Positions 31,934-44,515 of a stretch of DNA of 64,000 nt are shown piece after piece (positions within the stretch are counted from its first letter, which is position 1; every line of letters begins with the position of its first letter). A program made the translations under genes and the position numbers. The notes beneath the pieces are model-generated. The model worked only from the letters and a program-made list of their open reading frames with translations. It was not told the origin of the DNA and did no database searches. The stretch comes from Chrysopilus asiliformis (taxonomy: Eukaryota; Arthropoda; Insecta; Diptera; Rhagionidae): NCBI GenBank assembly GCA_964034945.1, contig OZ035960.1:85498148-85562147 (forward strand), written 5' to 3'.

Positions 31934-33268
31934 TCAGGATGGTCGGAAGGACAAAAGGAAATGCCGGTTTATGTTCTCCTTGAACTTCTGCGGGTTATAG
32001 TCCGGGGGAAACACTTCGGATGGTAGATCGTTCCAAAGTCTTGTTGTTCGCGGAATGTAGGAACTCCTAAACTTTACTGTACGAAAACGGGGAGACTCAA
32101 GGAAGAAGTCGTGCGCGCGTGCAGCTGAACGAGAGGGTCTAGGGAAGATGTACCGCGGAGGAATAAGTTGGGAAATTTCGGTGGAACATTTCCCATGGAA
32201 ATATCTATAGAATATGCTGAGTACCCCAACAGGGCGACGATGCTCGAGAGACGGTAATAAATCTGTCAAAGATTTGTCTCCAATCATTCGGATCACACGT
32301 TTTTGAATTCGGTCCAGCAGTTGCAGGACAGTTTTTAGGGTTCCAGCCCAAATGTGCGAATTGTACTCGAGTCTCGGTAGAATGTAGCTCTTGTAAATGT
32401 TAAGGACGTCGACTGGTGCGAAATATTTTTTGCATCGTCCCAGGAAGCCTAGGCACTGCGATGCTTCCTTTGCTATTTTAAAAATATGATCACTCCATTG
32501 GAGCTTCTCATTTATTTCGATGCCCAACATTCTGATGTTTTTTGAGTCACTAATGGACTCACTCATAAATTCGACCGTTTCGGGGGATTTTTCGCATTTC
32601 ATCGATAACAGCATTGATTGGGTTTTAGATGCGTTGAATTCCACACGGTTGATTCTGCCCCAAGCCAGAATTGTGTTTAAATCAGAATTCAAAGATCTAA
32701 TTTGCTCACTGCGTTTCGATCGAACTGCAATGGCGTTCGATTCTGCAGGTGAACTGAAATGGTAGGAGGCGTCAAGGGAGTTGTCATCAGCGAAACAGTA
32801 AAGCGGATTGAGAGTGAGAGATAATAGATCATTAATAAATATTAAGAAAAGCGTAGGAGCTAGAACTGAGCCTTGAGGGACACCACAGTTAATTTTGAAG
32901 AAATCAGACTTATAACCGTCCAATACAACCCGTATTAAACGGTCAGAAAGGTAGCTCTCAATCCATTTGAAAATCGCAGGGTTTAGACCAATAGCTCGTA
33001 TCTTTGCCATCAAAGCTTTATGCCAAACACGGTCGAAAGCTTTGGAGATGTCCAGTGCTATAGTTTTTGATTCACCAAAATTATGGAGACTTTTACTCCA
33101 ACGCTCGGTCAAGCAGACCAAAAGATCGCCTGTGGAGCGACGCGCAGGAAAGCCATATTGGCGATAATTGATTAAATTATTGCGCTCTAAAAAATTTGTA
33201 ATTTTGGTATTTATTAAAGTTTCCATAATCTTGGCAAGTACAGAAGTCAGAGCTATAGGACTATAAAC
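31934..33268 (-). pseudogene. 5'-truncated non-LTR retrotransposon reverse transcriptase
   Basis: One uninterrupted minus-strand frame covers the reverse transcriptase from just before YSPIALTSVLAKI to the C-terminus. Motifs in order, counted from the ATG at 33226, are ALDISKAFDRVWH (about residue 57), GVPQGSVLAPTLF (115-127) and the catalytic FADD (145-148). The thumb and C-terminal region follow. The frame is open upstream of that ATG to about 33268, where homology stops abruptly. The endonuclease domain and ORF1 are absent, the usual result of incomplete reverse transcription. A short T run at 31879-31886 may mark the poly(A) side. The clade (Jockey/I/LOA group) cannot be fixed from motifs alone. 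The intact frame suggests a fairly recent insertion. Confidence 0.9.
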
Positions 33269-33279
33269 TTGGGTTAAAT

Positions 33280-34990
33280 ATGGATATTCTATTCAAAATT
33301 TCAACAGTAAAGTAAATATTCATCTCAGCTTTGATAAAATCTTCGATAGAAATTTTGATAGAAATTTAGTTACAAAATCGCTTCCAAAATTTGGAAATTT
33401 CTTTTTATTTAAAAAATGTTTTCGCATATTTCAGTATAAGATTAACTTCCGATTATTGTATGCATATACATGTCGAAGTAATAAAAAAAATCAGTGATTT
33501 TAAAATTGTTCATTTCATTTCAGTAAAATAAATAAATAAATATTTCCGATTTCAACGAAGTTAAAATAAATTTTGATTATTTTTTATGCATTTTTTTCCA
33601 ATATTTCTGTACAAATACAATTAATTTCCTGACTAATTATTTTTTCATTCCGCTGAAACGAATATATTAATATATGCTCAGAGCGGTGTTTATTCATTCG
33701 ATTTAATAATAAATAATAACCGAAATAAAAACGGAATTCAATCATAATTTATATATTCATTTTATACCAAAAATGTCATTTCCGATTCATTAAAAACCAA
33801 TTCAAGACATTTCTTCATTAATCTACTTTTATCTATGTATAGTGTATTTCATTTCCGTACCTACATACCTTAATTTATGAGGATATTTAAAATATTATTT
33901 CAATATTGATTTCTTCTCGGAAAATATGAACTGTATAATGTTGATATAATACGGAAAATGTAAATTGCCGTGAAATTTTCATATGTTTTAAATAAATGTT
34001 CTACTCTTTGACGGGATTTTTCAACATTGTTTTTGATTTTAAAAAATTAACCTTTGCAAAATGATTTTACTTTAGTAAAATTATACCAGTTAAGAAGAAA
34101 TGAATTAAGTCATTTAACCTCCATATTTTAATCAATTTCGTTGTACAAGTTTTGTTAAAAATACATGGAAAAATGGTAAGACTTCAAGTTTATTTATATA
34201 TTTAGTTATTTATTTACAAAACAACTGCAAATTTAAAACAAATACGCTTTTGAAACCAAATAGAAAACATAAAATATAAACCATGTGGAAAGACTACGAT
34301 AGCTTTAGTCGAGGGGTTAGTTTTTAATATGAGTAAACTTAATTGGCTACCTGTATTGTATACATCATTCACACTCTACACATTTTGCTTCAACATCAGC
34401 ATAATATTTCGGTGAAAAGATAGCAATTTCAGGAGTTTTATTAAAAATTTTCGGATCAGTGAATCATAAAATAAAATCAGCAGATTGAACGGGACGGGAG
34501 AGGGCAAAAAATAAAAGTGACAAGTAAATTTTCACATATACATAAGTATGTATTTATAAACTGCATTTGCAATAAATATATATTCAAATTTTCGCTTTTA
34601 ATTATTTTCTATTTCATACTTTTTCGCAAGACTTCATTTTATATTATGGAAAGTCTAAAATCAATAGTTTATTTGGTTCTACTTATGAATTCCGCCATAT
34701 ACAAAAGAAATATCTCGATAGCGACAAATTTACACAAAAAAGTTAATTAAGGGGGTATTCTACCTGCAAACTTTGGCCAAATTGATCCAAATATTAATTT
34801 AATCAGACGAAAATTGCCGAAGTTATGAGCCTTTAAATTCATGTGTGCAACCGGATTTGTTGCATTTAGGAAAAAATTTAAAACTTTAATCGCATTTTTT
34901 TAAAAACGTTTCCAAAGTCGGTGACCGCGATTATTAAATAACCACTCAACCGATTTTTTTGAAAATTATCACCAGTTAGTTTATCTAGAT
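33280..34990. other. no recognisable feature
   Basis: Very AT-rich. No TIR, array or protein motif was seen. Confidence 0.4.
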
Positions 34991-34992
34991 CT

Positions 34993-35330
34993 GGAGTGGT
35001 ATTCCGTAACTTGATTCAAGCGTTTGTTTCGAGTTAAAAGCTTTAGGGGGTTTTCGTGGTCGCTGATCACGAGTTGGATATTGGAATTTCAAAATTCTAA
35101 GCGGAAAGTCCTGTAAGGATAATGCAAATCTCCTTTTTCCCGTTTCTCCCCGGAAAAATCGGCATAGGGGGTTTTTGGGGTCGCTGATCACGAATCCGAT
35201 ATTAGATTTGTGGTATTTGCTATCTCGGTTTCTCTCTGTCATTTATTTCGGTCAAAACAGAGACAGCGAATATTTCTTGTTCTTCTAACTCGAAACAAAC
35301 GCTTGAAACAAGTTACGGAATATCACTCCT
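34993..35330. mobile_element. MITE with GGAGTGGTATTCCGTAAC ends
   Basis: The ends GGAGTGGTATTCCGTAAC and, inverted, GGAGTGATATTCCGTAAC extend about 45 bp, through CAAGCGTTTGTTTCGAGTTA. The middle carries two inverted units of the ~121-bp minisatellite family (GGTCGCTGATCACGAATCCG). No clear target duplication is visible. Confidence 0.7.
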
Positions 35331-35344
35331 GAACGGAAGTTTTT

Positions 35345-35915
35345 ATTCCCGTATGGTGAAACCAAAGAGTATATTATCTTTGCCTTACCGTTTGTAACGT
35401 CAAGATCCCATCATCACACAAAAAAATGAATTACACCAGTGTGTTTAGAATGATAAAAATAATTAATTTTTGCATGTCTGTCCGTCCGTCCGACCGTCTG
35501 TCCATCCGTCTGTCCGTTTGTCTGTCTGTGATGCGGATTGCGGGCGCACGGATTGAGCTAGACTTGAAATTTTGCTCAGATTCGTTTTTCGTAAAATGCG
35601 AGGCTAAGTTCGTTAATGGGCAAAAATGGACCATTAGGGGGGGTACCTCCCATACGAACGAAAACGTGTTTTGCGAATATCTCAAAAACGGTTAATCTTA
35701 TCAAAAAAGTCCAAGAACAAAAGTTATTTAGGATATGATTCTACATAAAACTCCCATACATGAAAATCCGATTGGAATAAATTTTAAAAAATCTTATTGG
35801 AAAATTTGACTTCAAAGTGGAATTTTGATACAACTGTTCGCCGTTCACTTAAATCACCATACGGGTTTTCAATAATTGCCAGATTGGCAATTATAGCTTT
35901 TGTTATGTTTTTTTT
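35345..35915 (-). mobile_element. GTCY-family dispersed repeat, copy 4
   Basis: A full-length inverted copy. It runs from CCCGTATGGTGAAACCAAAG through a short (GTCC/GTCT)n tract at 35475-35530 to the terminal hairpin AATTGCCAGATTGGCAATT at about 35872-35895. Confidence 0.75.
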
Positions 35916-35944
35916 TTGTTTGAAAGAATATTTTATGGCATTAA

Positions 35945-36226
35945 CCCGTTCGGTACATGTTTTTTTCTATGGGGGTTAAAGATTCTCTCTATACAAATTA
36001 ATGATGTTTAACCTATTAGTATTCATTTAAAACAAAAAAAAATATTTTTTTTTATTTTTTACAAATACGTCCACTGTAGTCCAGCTTTTTACTCAAAAAA
36101 TCAAAATTGGGTCACAAATGCACTTAATGGTGCACTGAATGAGAATAGAGGGTTGAAAATAAATAAGTAATAAGTAAATTCAGATATTTAACTGCGTTGC
36201 CATATGGCATCAAAATACCGAATGGG
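35945..36226. mobile_element. piggyBac-like MITE, TSD TTAA
   Basis: The ends CCCGTTCGGTAC and, inverted, CCCATTCGGTAT are flanked by TTAA (35941-35944 and 36227-36230). It is the uninterrupted relative of 5209-6000. It abuts the mariner remnant: the last codons of that frame end at the MITE's TTAA, so the MITE probably inserted at or near the transposase stop. Confidence 0.8.
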
Positions 36227-36852
36227 TTAAGTATGGAATATAAGGTCATTTAAATGTGCGTCGCGGCTTTGCATGGTGGTAAGTATTCGGGAGGTCCAAT
36301 TTTCGATGATTTTGTCGCATAAATCCGGCTGAATTTGCTGGATGTCGTTCGTTATGTTGACTTTGAGGTCATCAATTGTTTGCGGTTTATTCGCATAGAC
36401 CTGCGATTTAAAATAGTCCCAAAGGAAGAAGTCTAAAGGCATTAAATCGCTCAATCTCGATGGCCAGTTCACGTCGCCGCCGCGAGAGATAACTATGCCC
36501 TGAAATCGCTCGTACAGAATGTCCATCGTGGCATGCGCTGTGTGGCATGTAGCGCCGTCCTGTTGATACCACATGTTGTCGGTATCCATATCATCCAGTT
36601 TAGGGTACAAGAAGTTACTTATCATCGATCTGTAGCGCTCACCGTTGACGGTTGTGGCAATCCCAGTTTCGTTTTGGAAGAAGTACAGACCGATGATTCC
36701 GCCAGACCACCATCCGCACCAAATAGTGACTTTCTCGGAATGCATTTGGTGCTTGCTGGTGTATCTCGTGGGGATTGATGTTCATTCATCCAAAAATCAG
36801 CCTCGTCGCTTAAGATGATTTTTTTGCGCGGAACGTTTCTCGAACGGAGCAC
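36227..36852 (-). pseudogene. D41D (rosa-type) mariner transposase, frameshifted
   Basis: Two overlapping minus-strand frames together cover the catalytic domain. The first (36852 downward) holds IILSDEADFWMNEHQ with the first catalytic Asp. The second (36745-36227) holds HSEKVTIWCGWW, WYQQDGATCHTA with the second Asp, and DLMPLDFFLWDYFK with the third. I count 41 residues between the second and third Asp, the D,D41D spacing reported for rosa mariners of tephritid flies. A frameshift lies between the two pieces near 36740-36780. The N-terminal helix-turn-helix is missing. A deleted relative lies at 12772-13200. Confidence 0.85.
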
Positions 36853-39230
36853 TGATTTTGAAAATAAAATTTGAGTTTAGTGCCCATACATTTCACATAA
36901 ATTTTACGTAGGGTTGACGGGGCCGTTGAGACTGACACCGATGGATTGAGTTTTTTTTTGTACGATTTGTTGCCTTATTATCTTATGGTTAAGTCGTGTT
37001 TAGAATGGTGTAGAAAAAGCAATCAGCTGCATTTGTCTGAAAAAGTTCCTAGCCCTAAGTAAATTTCATAACCACTCTATTAATTTTCGAACCCTCTTTT
37101 GATTTAATCCCGACCATGTCTGGTCTGGAATACCCAAATCTTGAACTGATCATCTTTCCCGCATACCCGCAATTGTGGAGCTGGTCAAAGCCTGAAGAGA
37201 AGTAAAACCTACATTCTCAAAATTGCAAGAGCTCTAAAATGGAGCCATTGAAGTTTAATACCTATATTAGTATATATTTATAAATATTTTAATGAAGGTT
37301 CAGAGTCATAAATATTCTTCCAAATTCGGTTGTTGACTTTCCGTACAAAAACTTAATACTGGCACTAATCAGATAAATATCCCAACATACAATAACTTTA
37401 TAAGAATTATGCTTGTATAACATAAAATACATTATAAATACTCGAGAAAAGTAATAGATCTTTTTCATCGTACCACATGAACGTATGGTTATAACATTTT
37501 TATGTTGAAATTTGTTAAGATTAAAGTATGTCTGGTTATACAACGTGTATATACTTATCTAACAAAAGGCTCCAATTTTTTTCTAAATGTCTGAAGGACA
37601 CAGGCTCAGACTACATGGCTTATAATTTGTGTAAAGATGTCACCAAATCAGTGAGTGACTAAATCACCTCATCTAGCTCATTGTCCTCCGTAATTTATGA
37701 TAAATATTCAGCATTCTGCTGCGACGATTTATTTGAATAATTTATGGACATCCTTATTGTCTGATAACTCAAGTTTATATATTTCAACGCGCGACCGACT
37801 AATACTAGCCACCCGCCCGAAGATGTTTATCTTTTTGTAGGCAAATATTATATTTTAACAACGTCTTTATAGATATTTTGCGAATATGTATGGTCCAGAG
37901 TTATAATGATGACAATAAGGAAAAAAGTAGGAGCTAGAATTGGAGCTTAGTTCATATATAAGAAGGTCAGCGGCATAAAGACATAAGCAAATATACAATT
38001 AATCAAAGTTAGAGACTTCATTGGTATTATATCGAAAAAGTAGTTGTTGGTGTGTATATATTAAAAGCTAAATTATTCCATGCTAGACAATGGTAATCTT
38101 AAACTTTTTTTTAAGAATCTCCTAATAGGGATTCGATTATATCTTAAAGCGAAAAGTTTGTCTTCAAATTTATTTTTTTTTCTTTTTTTGCCATAGCCTT
38201 TCCACCACTAATACTTTTATCTAAACTTTTTTTTAAAAAATAAGGAAAAAAAAACTTTTTTCTACAACCCTCAAAGAATTTTTGTGTGATAAAAGACATT
38301 AATATTACTTTTATATTTGTTATATCTTGAGCCCACACATAACTGTACTGTGATTAGGGTTACATGTCTTAGAATATATTGTATTTTAGTATAAGATGCT
38401 CTTTTTATATTTATTTCGGTAATAAAAGCCTTTGACTGAGCTTTTATCGAAGCTCTTGTACGTGATATTGATATAGAAAAGTTAAGAGAGCCAAGAGTTT
38501 CCTTTTGGTTTTAAATTTGCCCACCTCTGTCGAAATTTTAACCAATGCGGAATGTTAAAAGGAATGTGAACTGAAAAACCTCCATTATAAAGTAATGGTG
38601 AAGCTGAAAAACCAAATGGCAGTAAAAAAAAATTGTGGAAAATGTACAACAAATACTTGCAAATAGAAGAAGGGAAAAAGCTTTAAATATAACTTTTGTT
38701 TTCACCAGAGATATAAAAGTCAAACAATGAAATACAATCCAGAACCTTCGGTCCAACCACCTTCAATTCGTGAATTTTCCTTTTCTGTAAAAAAATCGCA
38801 CATTTCTTTCCACTTTCTATTCTTCCTTCTTTTTTTCATTTCACATGTTCAACACCATGTTGAAATACAGCATAGGGAAAATATTTTTATTGATCGTAAA
38901 TCTCTGATTCAGGTTCGAAATTTTCAACTTTACCAACGTTAAGAGAAGAAATGGCAATTCACCCGCAGTTATTTGATTGATTAGTATCGTGTTTGCGGTT
39001 ATCATTTGAATCTTTATTTGCGGCAAAAAAGTGTAAACAGATTAAAGGGGTATTATGATAAATGTGCTGTCAATCTGTGAATAGTCATGTATCTTTTATT
39101 TTCAATCCATAAATTGAGTAACTGAACAAGTATCAGCGTAATAATGATTCCGTTAATTTCACAATATTTCGTAATTCTTAATTTTTAGATTCGGTCAAAA
39201 TTTTCATCAATTAAAATCTTTTCAAAATAG
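36853..39230. other. no recognisable gene
   Basis: About 2.4 kb of AT-rich sequence with only short open frames. I see no repeat, TIR or conserved motif in it. It may be genuine unique intergenic DNA. Confidence 0.4.
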
Positions 39231-39236
39231 CTTTCT

Positions 39237-39929
39237 ACACGGTTAAAATTATTGAAATAACTTTTAATCCCACTTCTGGAATTCGACATTTTTTTAATAC
39301 TTTTTCTATTAAATTTCAATGCCCTCATTTTTAATCAAACTTGTATTACTTTTCAATATTTTTTTAGAGTTTGATAGATTGTAATAAAAAAAAGTATTAG
39401 ATTTAATACCAACAACATTAAATGGGTATATTTTTAATGCTTTTTGTATTAACTTTTAATCCCAGTTCTGAACTTCGAGATTTTTTAATAAAATTTCTAT
39501 TATTTTTCAATATTTTAAATATAAGTTCTTCCGTTATAATTGGCATATAGTATGCAACATCCGAGTATATAAGGCAAAAGGGAAGTATTAAAAAACGGAG
39601 GTCTTAAAAAAGCACTGTTCTTTAATATTTCTCTTTTCAATAAATTATATTTTAATAATAATATTAAATTTGAAAAAATTAAATTCGTTTTTAAATAGCG
39701 CATTTGCATTACATTGTAATATAAAAATGCATTAAAAAAAATAATGCGCTTACAATAAATTTTAATAAAAAAAGTATTAAAATCAATAACTTATTTGGAT
39801 TACGTTTTAATAAAAAAAACATTAAAATAATAATAATCTTTCGCGAGATTAACTTTTAATCTTTTATCGGTGTGGAACTGTATACAATACCAAGAAGATT
39901 AAAATTTAGCCCAAAAATGTTTACCGTGT
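39237..39929. mobile_element. AT-rich TIR element with ACACGGTWAA ends
   Basis: TACACGGTTAAAA at the left faces TTTACCGTGTA at the right. TA could be the target duplication. The body is rich in TTTTAATAC and ATTAAAA repeats. The right half is shared with 28497-28802. Confidence 0.55.
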
Positions 39930-40230
39930 ACACAAAACAAACTATTCAATTTTATTAAATTACTTGTGACTTCGCGTCTGACCGCTTCTCGGTCCAACCC
40001 TTAACTAAAAGTTGTGTTTGGTAAATTCAGCATATTCTGGTAGCGGCGATTATTAAGTTCAATGTACGGAAGGTAGTCGGGATATGGATGTCGATAATTG
40101 AGAAGGAAAACCTTGACTCACACCTCAATGTTAATAAGTCCCTTTAAAGTTTCGCCCAAATTACTTAAGTAGTTCTCGAGTTATAACCAAACAGACATAA
40201 ACACCTGAATAACCTAACAAAAAGTATTAA

Positions 40231-40678
40231 GGGTATTCACTCTTTATCGTAGTTGATTGTAAACTCGTAGAATCGTAAAATTGTAAAAAAAATCGTAGTT
40301 TTTTGACAATTCTCCATATAAATTTTTTTCCGACGAAAACTACAATCTACCACACCCGAAGGTATGGTAAAATAGTTTTTGTCGTAATTCTAATAAAGTG
40401 AGGTTAAGATATGTTTTGTGACATGTCAACTTGGTGCCAACTCTAAAATGGACATTGGAAAAGTAAGTAAATTAAAGTATGTATTTATATGATTTAGTAT
40501 AAATTAAGAGTTAAAAAATGCTTTAAACAATTTAGGTAAAGAAAATAAATAAAAGAGTCAAAAATTTACGACAAAACCAACAACCTCTAGTAAAGCGCTG
40601 CTCACGCTTCGTTGTACTTTTCCATCGTAGATTTACATTACAATCTACGATTTTACCATCTACGATTAAGAATAGCCC
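40231..40678 (+). mobile_element. MITE retaining a 5' gene fragment with an intron
   Basis: The ends GGGTATTCACTC and, inverted, GGGCTATTCTTA lie between matching TATTAA hexamers (40225-40230 and 40679-40684). ATCGTAG/CTACGAT units repeat near both ends. Inside, an ATG at 40448 opens five codons. GTAAGT at 40463 and TTTAG at 40535 then bound a 73-bp intron-like segment, after which the frame continues as VKKINKRVKNLRQ and onward into the right TIR. It looks like the start of an ancestral transposase gene captured by internal deletion. Splicing is inferred only. Confidence 0.6.
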
Positions 40679-40684
40679 TATTAA

Positions 40685-41319
40685 TTCGATACGAGTGAGA
40701 TTACAATTAATCGAAACTGGTAACTAATAACAGATATTGGTATCTAACAGTTTAAATAACTATTTCGCGACATCCTATTGTACAAAGTTTAAATTTCTAA
40801 AAACTATTTAAATCCCAACTCAAATTCTACTAAAATTTAATTAAAACTTAAAATTACTGGAAATTTATTTGCATAAATTGAATTTCTAAACAATTTTACC
40901 ACAGGAAATATTTAATTGCAATAAACTTTTCCGTTTGTCTGCAGAGGGAGGATAGAGTATTTTCCCCCCTTTTACATACCCGATTTTCCTTACTCGGAAG
41001 TTATGTAAAATAACTTAACGTTTTCGAATAGTAGAATTTATTTTAAATAAGTTTCTTTTCAACATTTTTTACACTGAGGGAAAATTGTCATTCAACGAAA
41101 AAACAGTTGAATCTAATAAAAAAAATCTCTAAATTTGCGCCAACTGTTTTTGTATTTGATTTAAATGAAAAGTATTTAAACCAAATGATTGTTGTTTTTT
41201 GTCAGAGAAAGCAGCGACGTCCCAACAAAGTATTTTTTTCTTGTTATTTATTATCTCTTTTTCTATATTATTAGTGTGTGTTGATGGGACGTATTTTTAT
41301 ATTTATCGGGGGTAACACT
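40685..41319. other. no recognisable feature
   Basis: AT-rich spacer between two TIR elements. Confidence 0.4.
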
Positions 41320-41322
41320 TAA

Positions 41323-42136
41323 TGGTGGATCTCCATTACTGAAGCATTCGACGTGTGCAAAAATATAGAGACACACTTACGTAAAAAGGCCTTCGTAAAA
41401 AAGAGAGAGCACAACGTGTGCAAAAAAAATGCAATACGTCGCCAGATGTCGCGTTTGTAGATGAAGTTGAACGACTTTAACTTTTCCTATAAAGATCGTG
41501 TGCAACAATAAAATTAAACTCACACATTCTCCGTAAACAAATAGTGAGATCCAATACATTTAAGTTGTGTTTTGACATTTCTTGTTTGACTGCTGTAAAA
41601 TTACGCATAGTGGTTCGCGAATCACTACTTGCTTCTCAATTAATGGCCCAACCATTTGGAGAAGCTCTGGCCGTCATTCGCAAATATTTCCAGAAGAAAC
41701 TCGGATCGCGTATACAACGTAACGCTCACAATTGCCCCATTTATGTCCCGATCCTTGTAATATTCATGAACCCAGAACTTTCTCTTTTTTTTACGACACG
41801 GTCTTCATTGTCACTGTCACTTGTGCTATCTTCATCGAAAATTATATCGATTAGTAATTTTTTGCTATCCGAATCTATTTTATTACAATATTTAAAGACG
41901 ATGTCAACTGTCACACGGTTGGGAGATTTTTTTGAAGTCTAGCTAATGTTTGAAAGTTGAGTGTTGTGGTCATGGAATAAGGTTCAAATTCCTATGATGT
42001 ATATCCTATAAAACTACCTATAAAAACATCGCGTTCGTCTTCTGTCTTTCCCACTGACAATTACAGAGATTTGTCTCTTTCTATTTATATGCAATTTTTT
42101 GCACACGTCGAATGCTTCAGTAATGGAGATCCACCA
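41323..42136 (-). mobile_element. PIF/Harbinger derivative with transposase remnant, TSD TAA
   Basis: The 40-bp ends (TGGTGGATCTCCATTACTGA continuing into AGCATTCGACGTGTGC) are perfect inverses. TAA flanks both sides (41320-41322 and 42137-42139). On the minus strand, the frame near 41740-41800 reads KRKFWVHEYYKDRDINGA. Near 41640-41680 another frame reads LLQMVGPLIEKQ. Both recall the N-terminal part of Harbinger transposases ('RRFWVHP...', 'LL.LVGP.I.K'). The frames are shifted and lack the DDE core, so this is a non-autonomous relic. Confidence 0.7.
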
Positions 42137-42139
42137 TAA

Positions 42140-42491
42140 TACTCATTTCAAGGTGAAAATATTTTATTTTATGTTTCATTAAAAATATACGAAGAAGAAA
42201 GAATTACTGAAATTCGATTATTTTTAGATCAAAAACTTGAAACGAATGAATTATGTTGATGAATATGATGCTGATGTCTCGAAAAAAATATATTCCTTTC
42301 GTCATTTTTTGCAAAAAGAAATTTTTATGAAAATATGGGCATAAAATTTTTGCGAAAAATAATTGAAACTAATTTCTATATGAAGAAATTATACCTAAAA
42401 CTAATTTTTTTATTCATGTTGATAAAAAATTAAAGAAACCGTTTTTAATGTCGTATTCAAAAGTGGCACAATTTTTAGGAAAACCATATCT
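42140..42491. other. no recognisable feature
   Basis: AT-rich spacer. Confidence 0.4.
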
Positions 42492-42742
42492 TCGGCTAAA
42501 AGTGAAATTGTGCTAAGTCCATTTGGTATAATTTTCCAGAAGAGCAATAAAAACCTTGTTAAATAGTTTTAATTCTCTTTCAATAACGCTGAGTTTTCTT
42601 TAAATGAGAAAAATTGGGCTCAGTTTTCTTTAAATGAGACTCTGTTTTCTTTAAATGAAAATTAAAATGATTTAACAAGGTTTTTATTGCTCTTCTGTCA
42701 AATTTGGTATAATGGACTTAGCACAATTTCACTTTTAGCCGA
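42492..42742. mobile_element. foldback element, ~75-bp arms with triplicated loop
   Basis: The left arm CGGCTAAAAGTGAAATTGTG through AAGAGCAATAAAAACCTTG is inverted at the right end, giving a stem of roughly 75 bp with a small asymmetry near CCAG. The loop holds three direct copies of GTTTTCTTTAAATGA. The flanks ATCTT and ACGAT are not a clean duplication. It is non-coding. Confidence 0.8.
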
Positions 42743-44515
42743 CGATATCACAATATTTGACATTCTGCGTGCATAAAAACAAAGAAAATGCATTCTTGTG
42801 TGCCGCCACCGACGATGATGATGCTCTTTCGTTCTCTTTTCTATTCGCCATTAATAAAATCGCCGATATGCAAACAACTGTTTGGTTATTGGCTTTGACT
42901 GCATGACATAAGAAACCGCGCTCTGTCCGACAGTCGAATAAACTGATAGGGTTTTGGTTTTTAAAACTTTTAAAGAATTTTAAATGCATTTAAATCAAAA
43001 ACACGGCACTTGTTTTAAATAACCTGCGTTCAAAATGATTGGTTTGGTATTTGTTCTTGATTCTGCTGTATGCCCGATTTCTCTCAATGTATAGTCAATT
43101 CAATTCAATAGAAAAAGACTTTTATTCGATAGCAGCAACCCGTCTCGTTTTTTAATGATAAAATAACTGAATTACTTTTAATATTCGTGGATCTTGAGTT
43201 TCAGAATTCAATATTTTAAAATATTTAATGAAATAGCAGCTGACTAAAAACCTCTTAAGACCTATCAGACGAAAAGACCAGGAAATTGGGCTCCCTTTTC
43301 ATGTAGTTTGTTTTAGATTAAGCTCTTAATGGCTTAAGTTTTGCATAGAAAAACCTCATCTTTTTCTAAACGCGAAATAATATTCTATGACCATGAGGTA
43401 ATGCTATTAATATGAAATGTTGAATATACGGGAAATTTCCATAAACAAAAGCTTGAAGATGAATGAAAAGCAAAATTTCCATATAAATTACAACCGAATT
43501 TAAACACACAGCAGTTGAATCTGAATGTTACCTGGATACCAAAAAAGTGTTACATATAAATACAGATATTATTTTATATACATACTATACCGGTATAAAA
43601 GTTCTGTGCAATTGTATACATATGTATAAAAGAGGAATTTAGAAACGGAATTCCAGAATTTTCCTTTGTATCTACATAGTTTACATCCCCAAACTCTTTA
43701 AACATGTGCTGATAAATACAAAACAGTACTCTATATAGATTTACATTTTCTAAATATGTATATAACGAAATTGTTGTGAAGTAGATGGGTGGCCTTTTCA
43801 ATTTCTATTCTATTTCTGAAGGCAGATATGTACACCTTAATCAACGTGTTATATATAGATAATCCCACCTTTGCATCTGGGTATTAGCTGTTAAGGTATT
43901 CCAAACTCAAGAATCCTGTTTTAATGAGCATCTGCGGTTAAAGCAAATAGCCTTATAAACATTTTACAAAAGGGTATTCTCTATAGTTTCAAATAAATAG
44001 ACAGCTTATGTGGCCAAAAGAGGAAATTTTACAACTCAGAGCAATAAGCTTTCAATTCAAATGACCCTCCGACAAAATCAGAATAAATAAAGTTAATTGA
44101 AACTCGTTTCTAATCGAAAGACCACTTCATTCCTTAAGACAACAATAAAATTGTGAAGAACTAGGCAATTGCTTAGGAGATGATGAAAACAATGAAATTT
44201 CAAAACAATATTACGCTTTAATAATTCTACAATCCTGTGTAGAAGGTAAATTAAACAAAATTACCCCTCAGTGCAGGAAGAATAAAAAACCCAGTTCTAG
44301 CATTTTGGGGAAGTACGGTCTGGTAATACCAGCTAGTGTCGGGGGGAGAGAGTGTTCGATTCGAGGGAGTCGAGGCAGTTCTTTCTAGATGGGCGTCGAG
44401 ACTAGTTTGGCTTTAGTGTACGGATAGTCGTGATCCTAGCTTTTCCTTTTGAACCATTTTAGTCCCTTTATCTGGTAACTTAGCAGTAACCAAATAAAAA
44501 TCGATAGAAGCACTA
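42743..44515. other. no recognisable gene
   Basis: AT-rich sequence with only short open frames and without domain similarity. A GGGGGGAGAGAGTG-rich patch lies near 44340. Confidence 0.4.
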
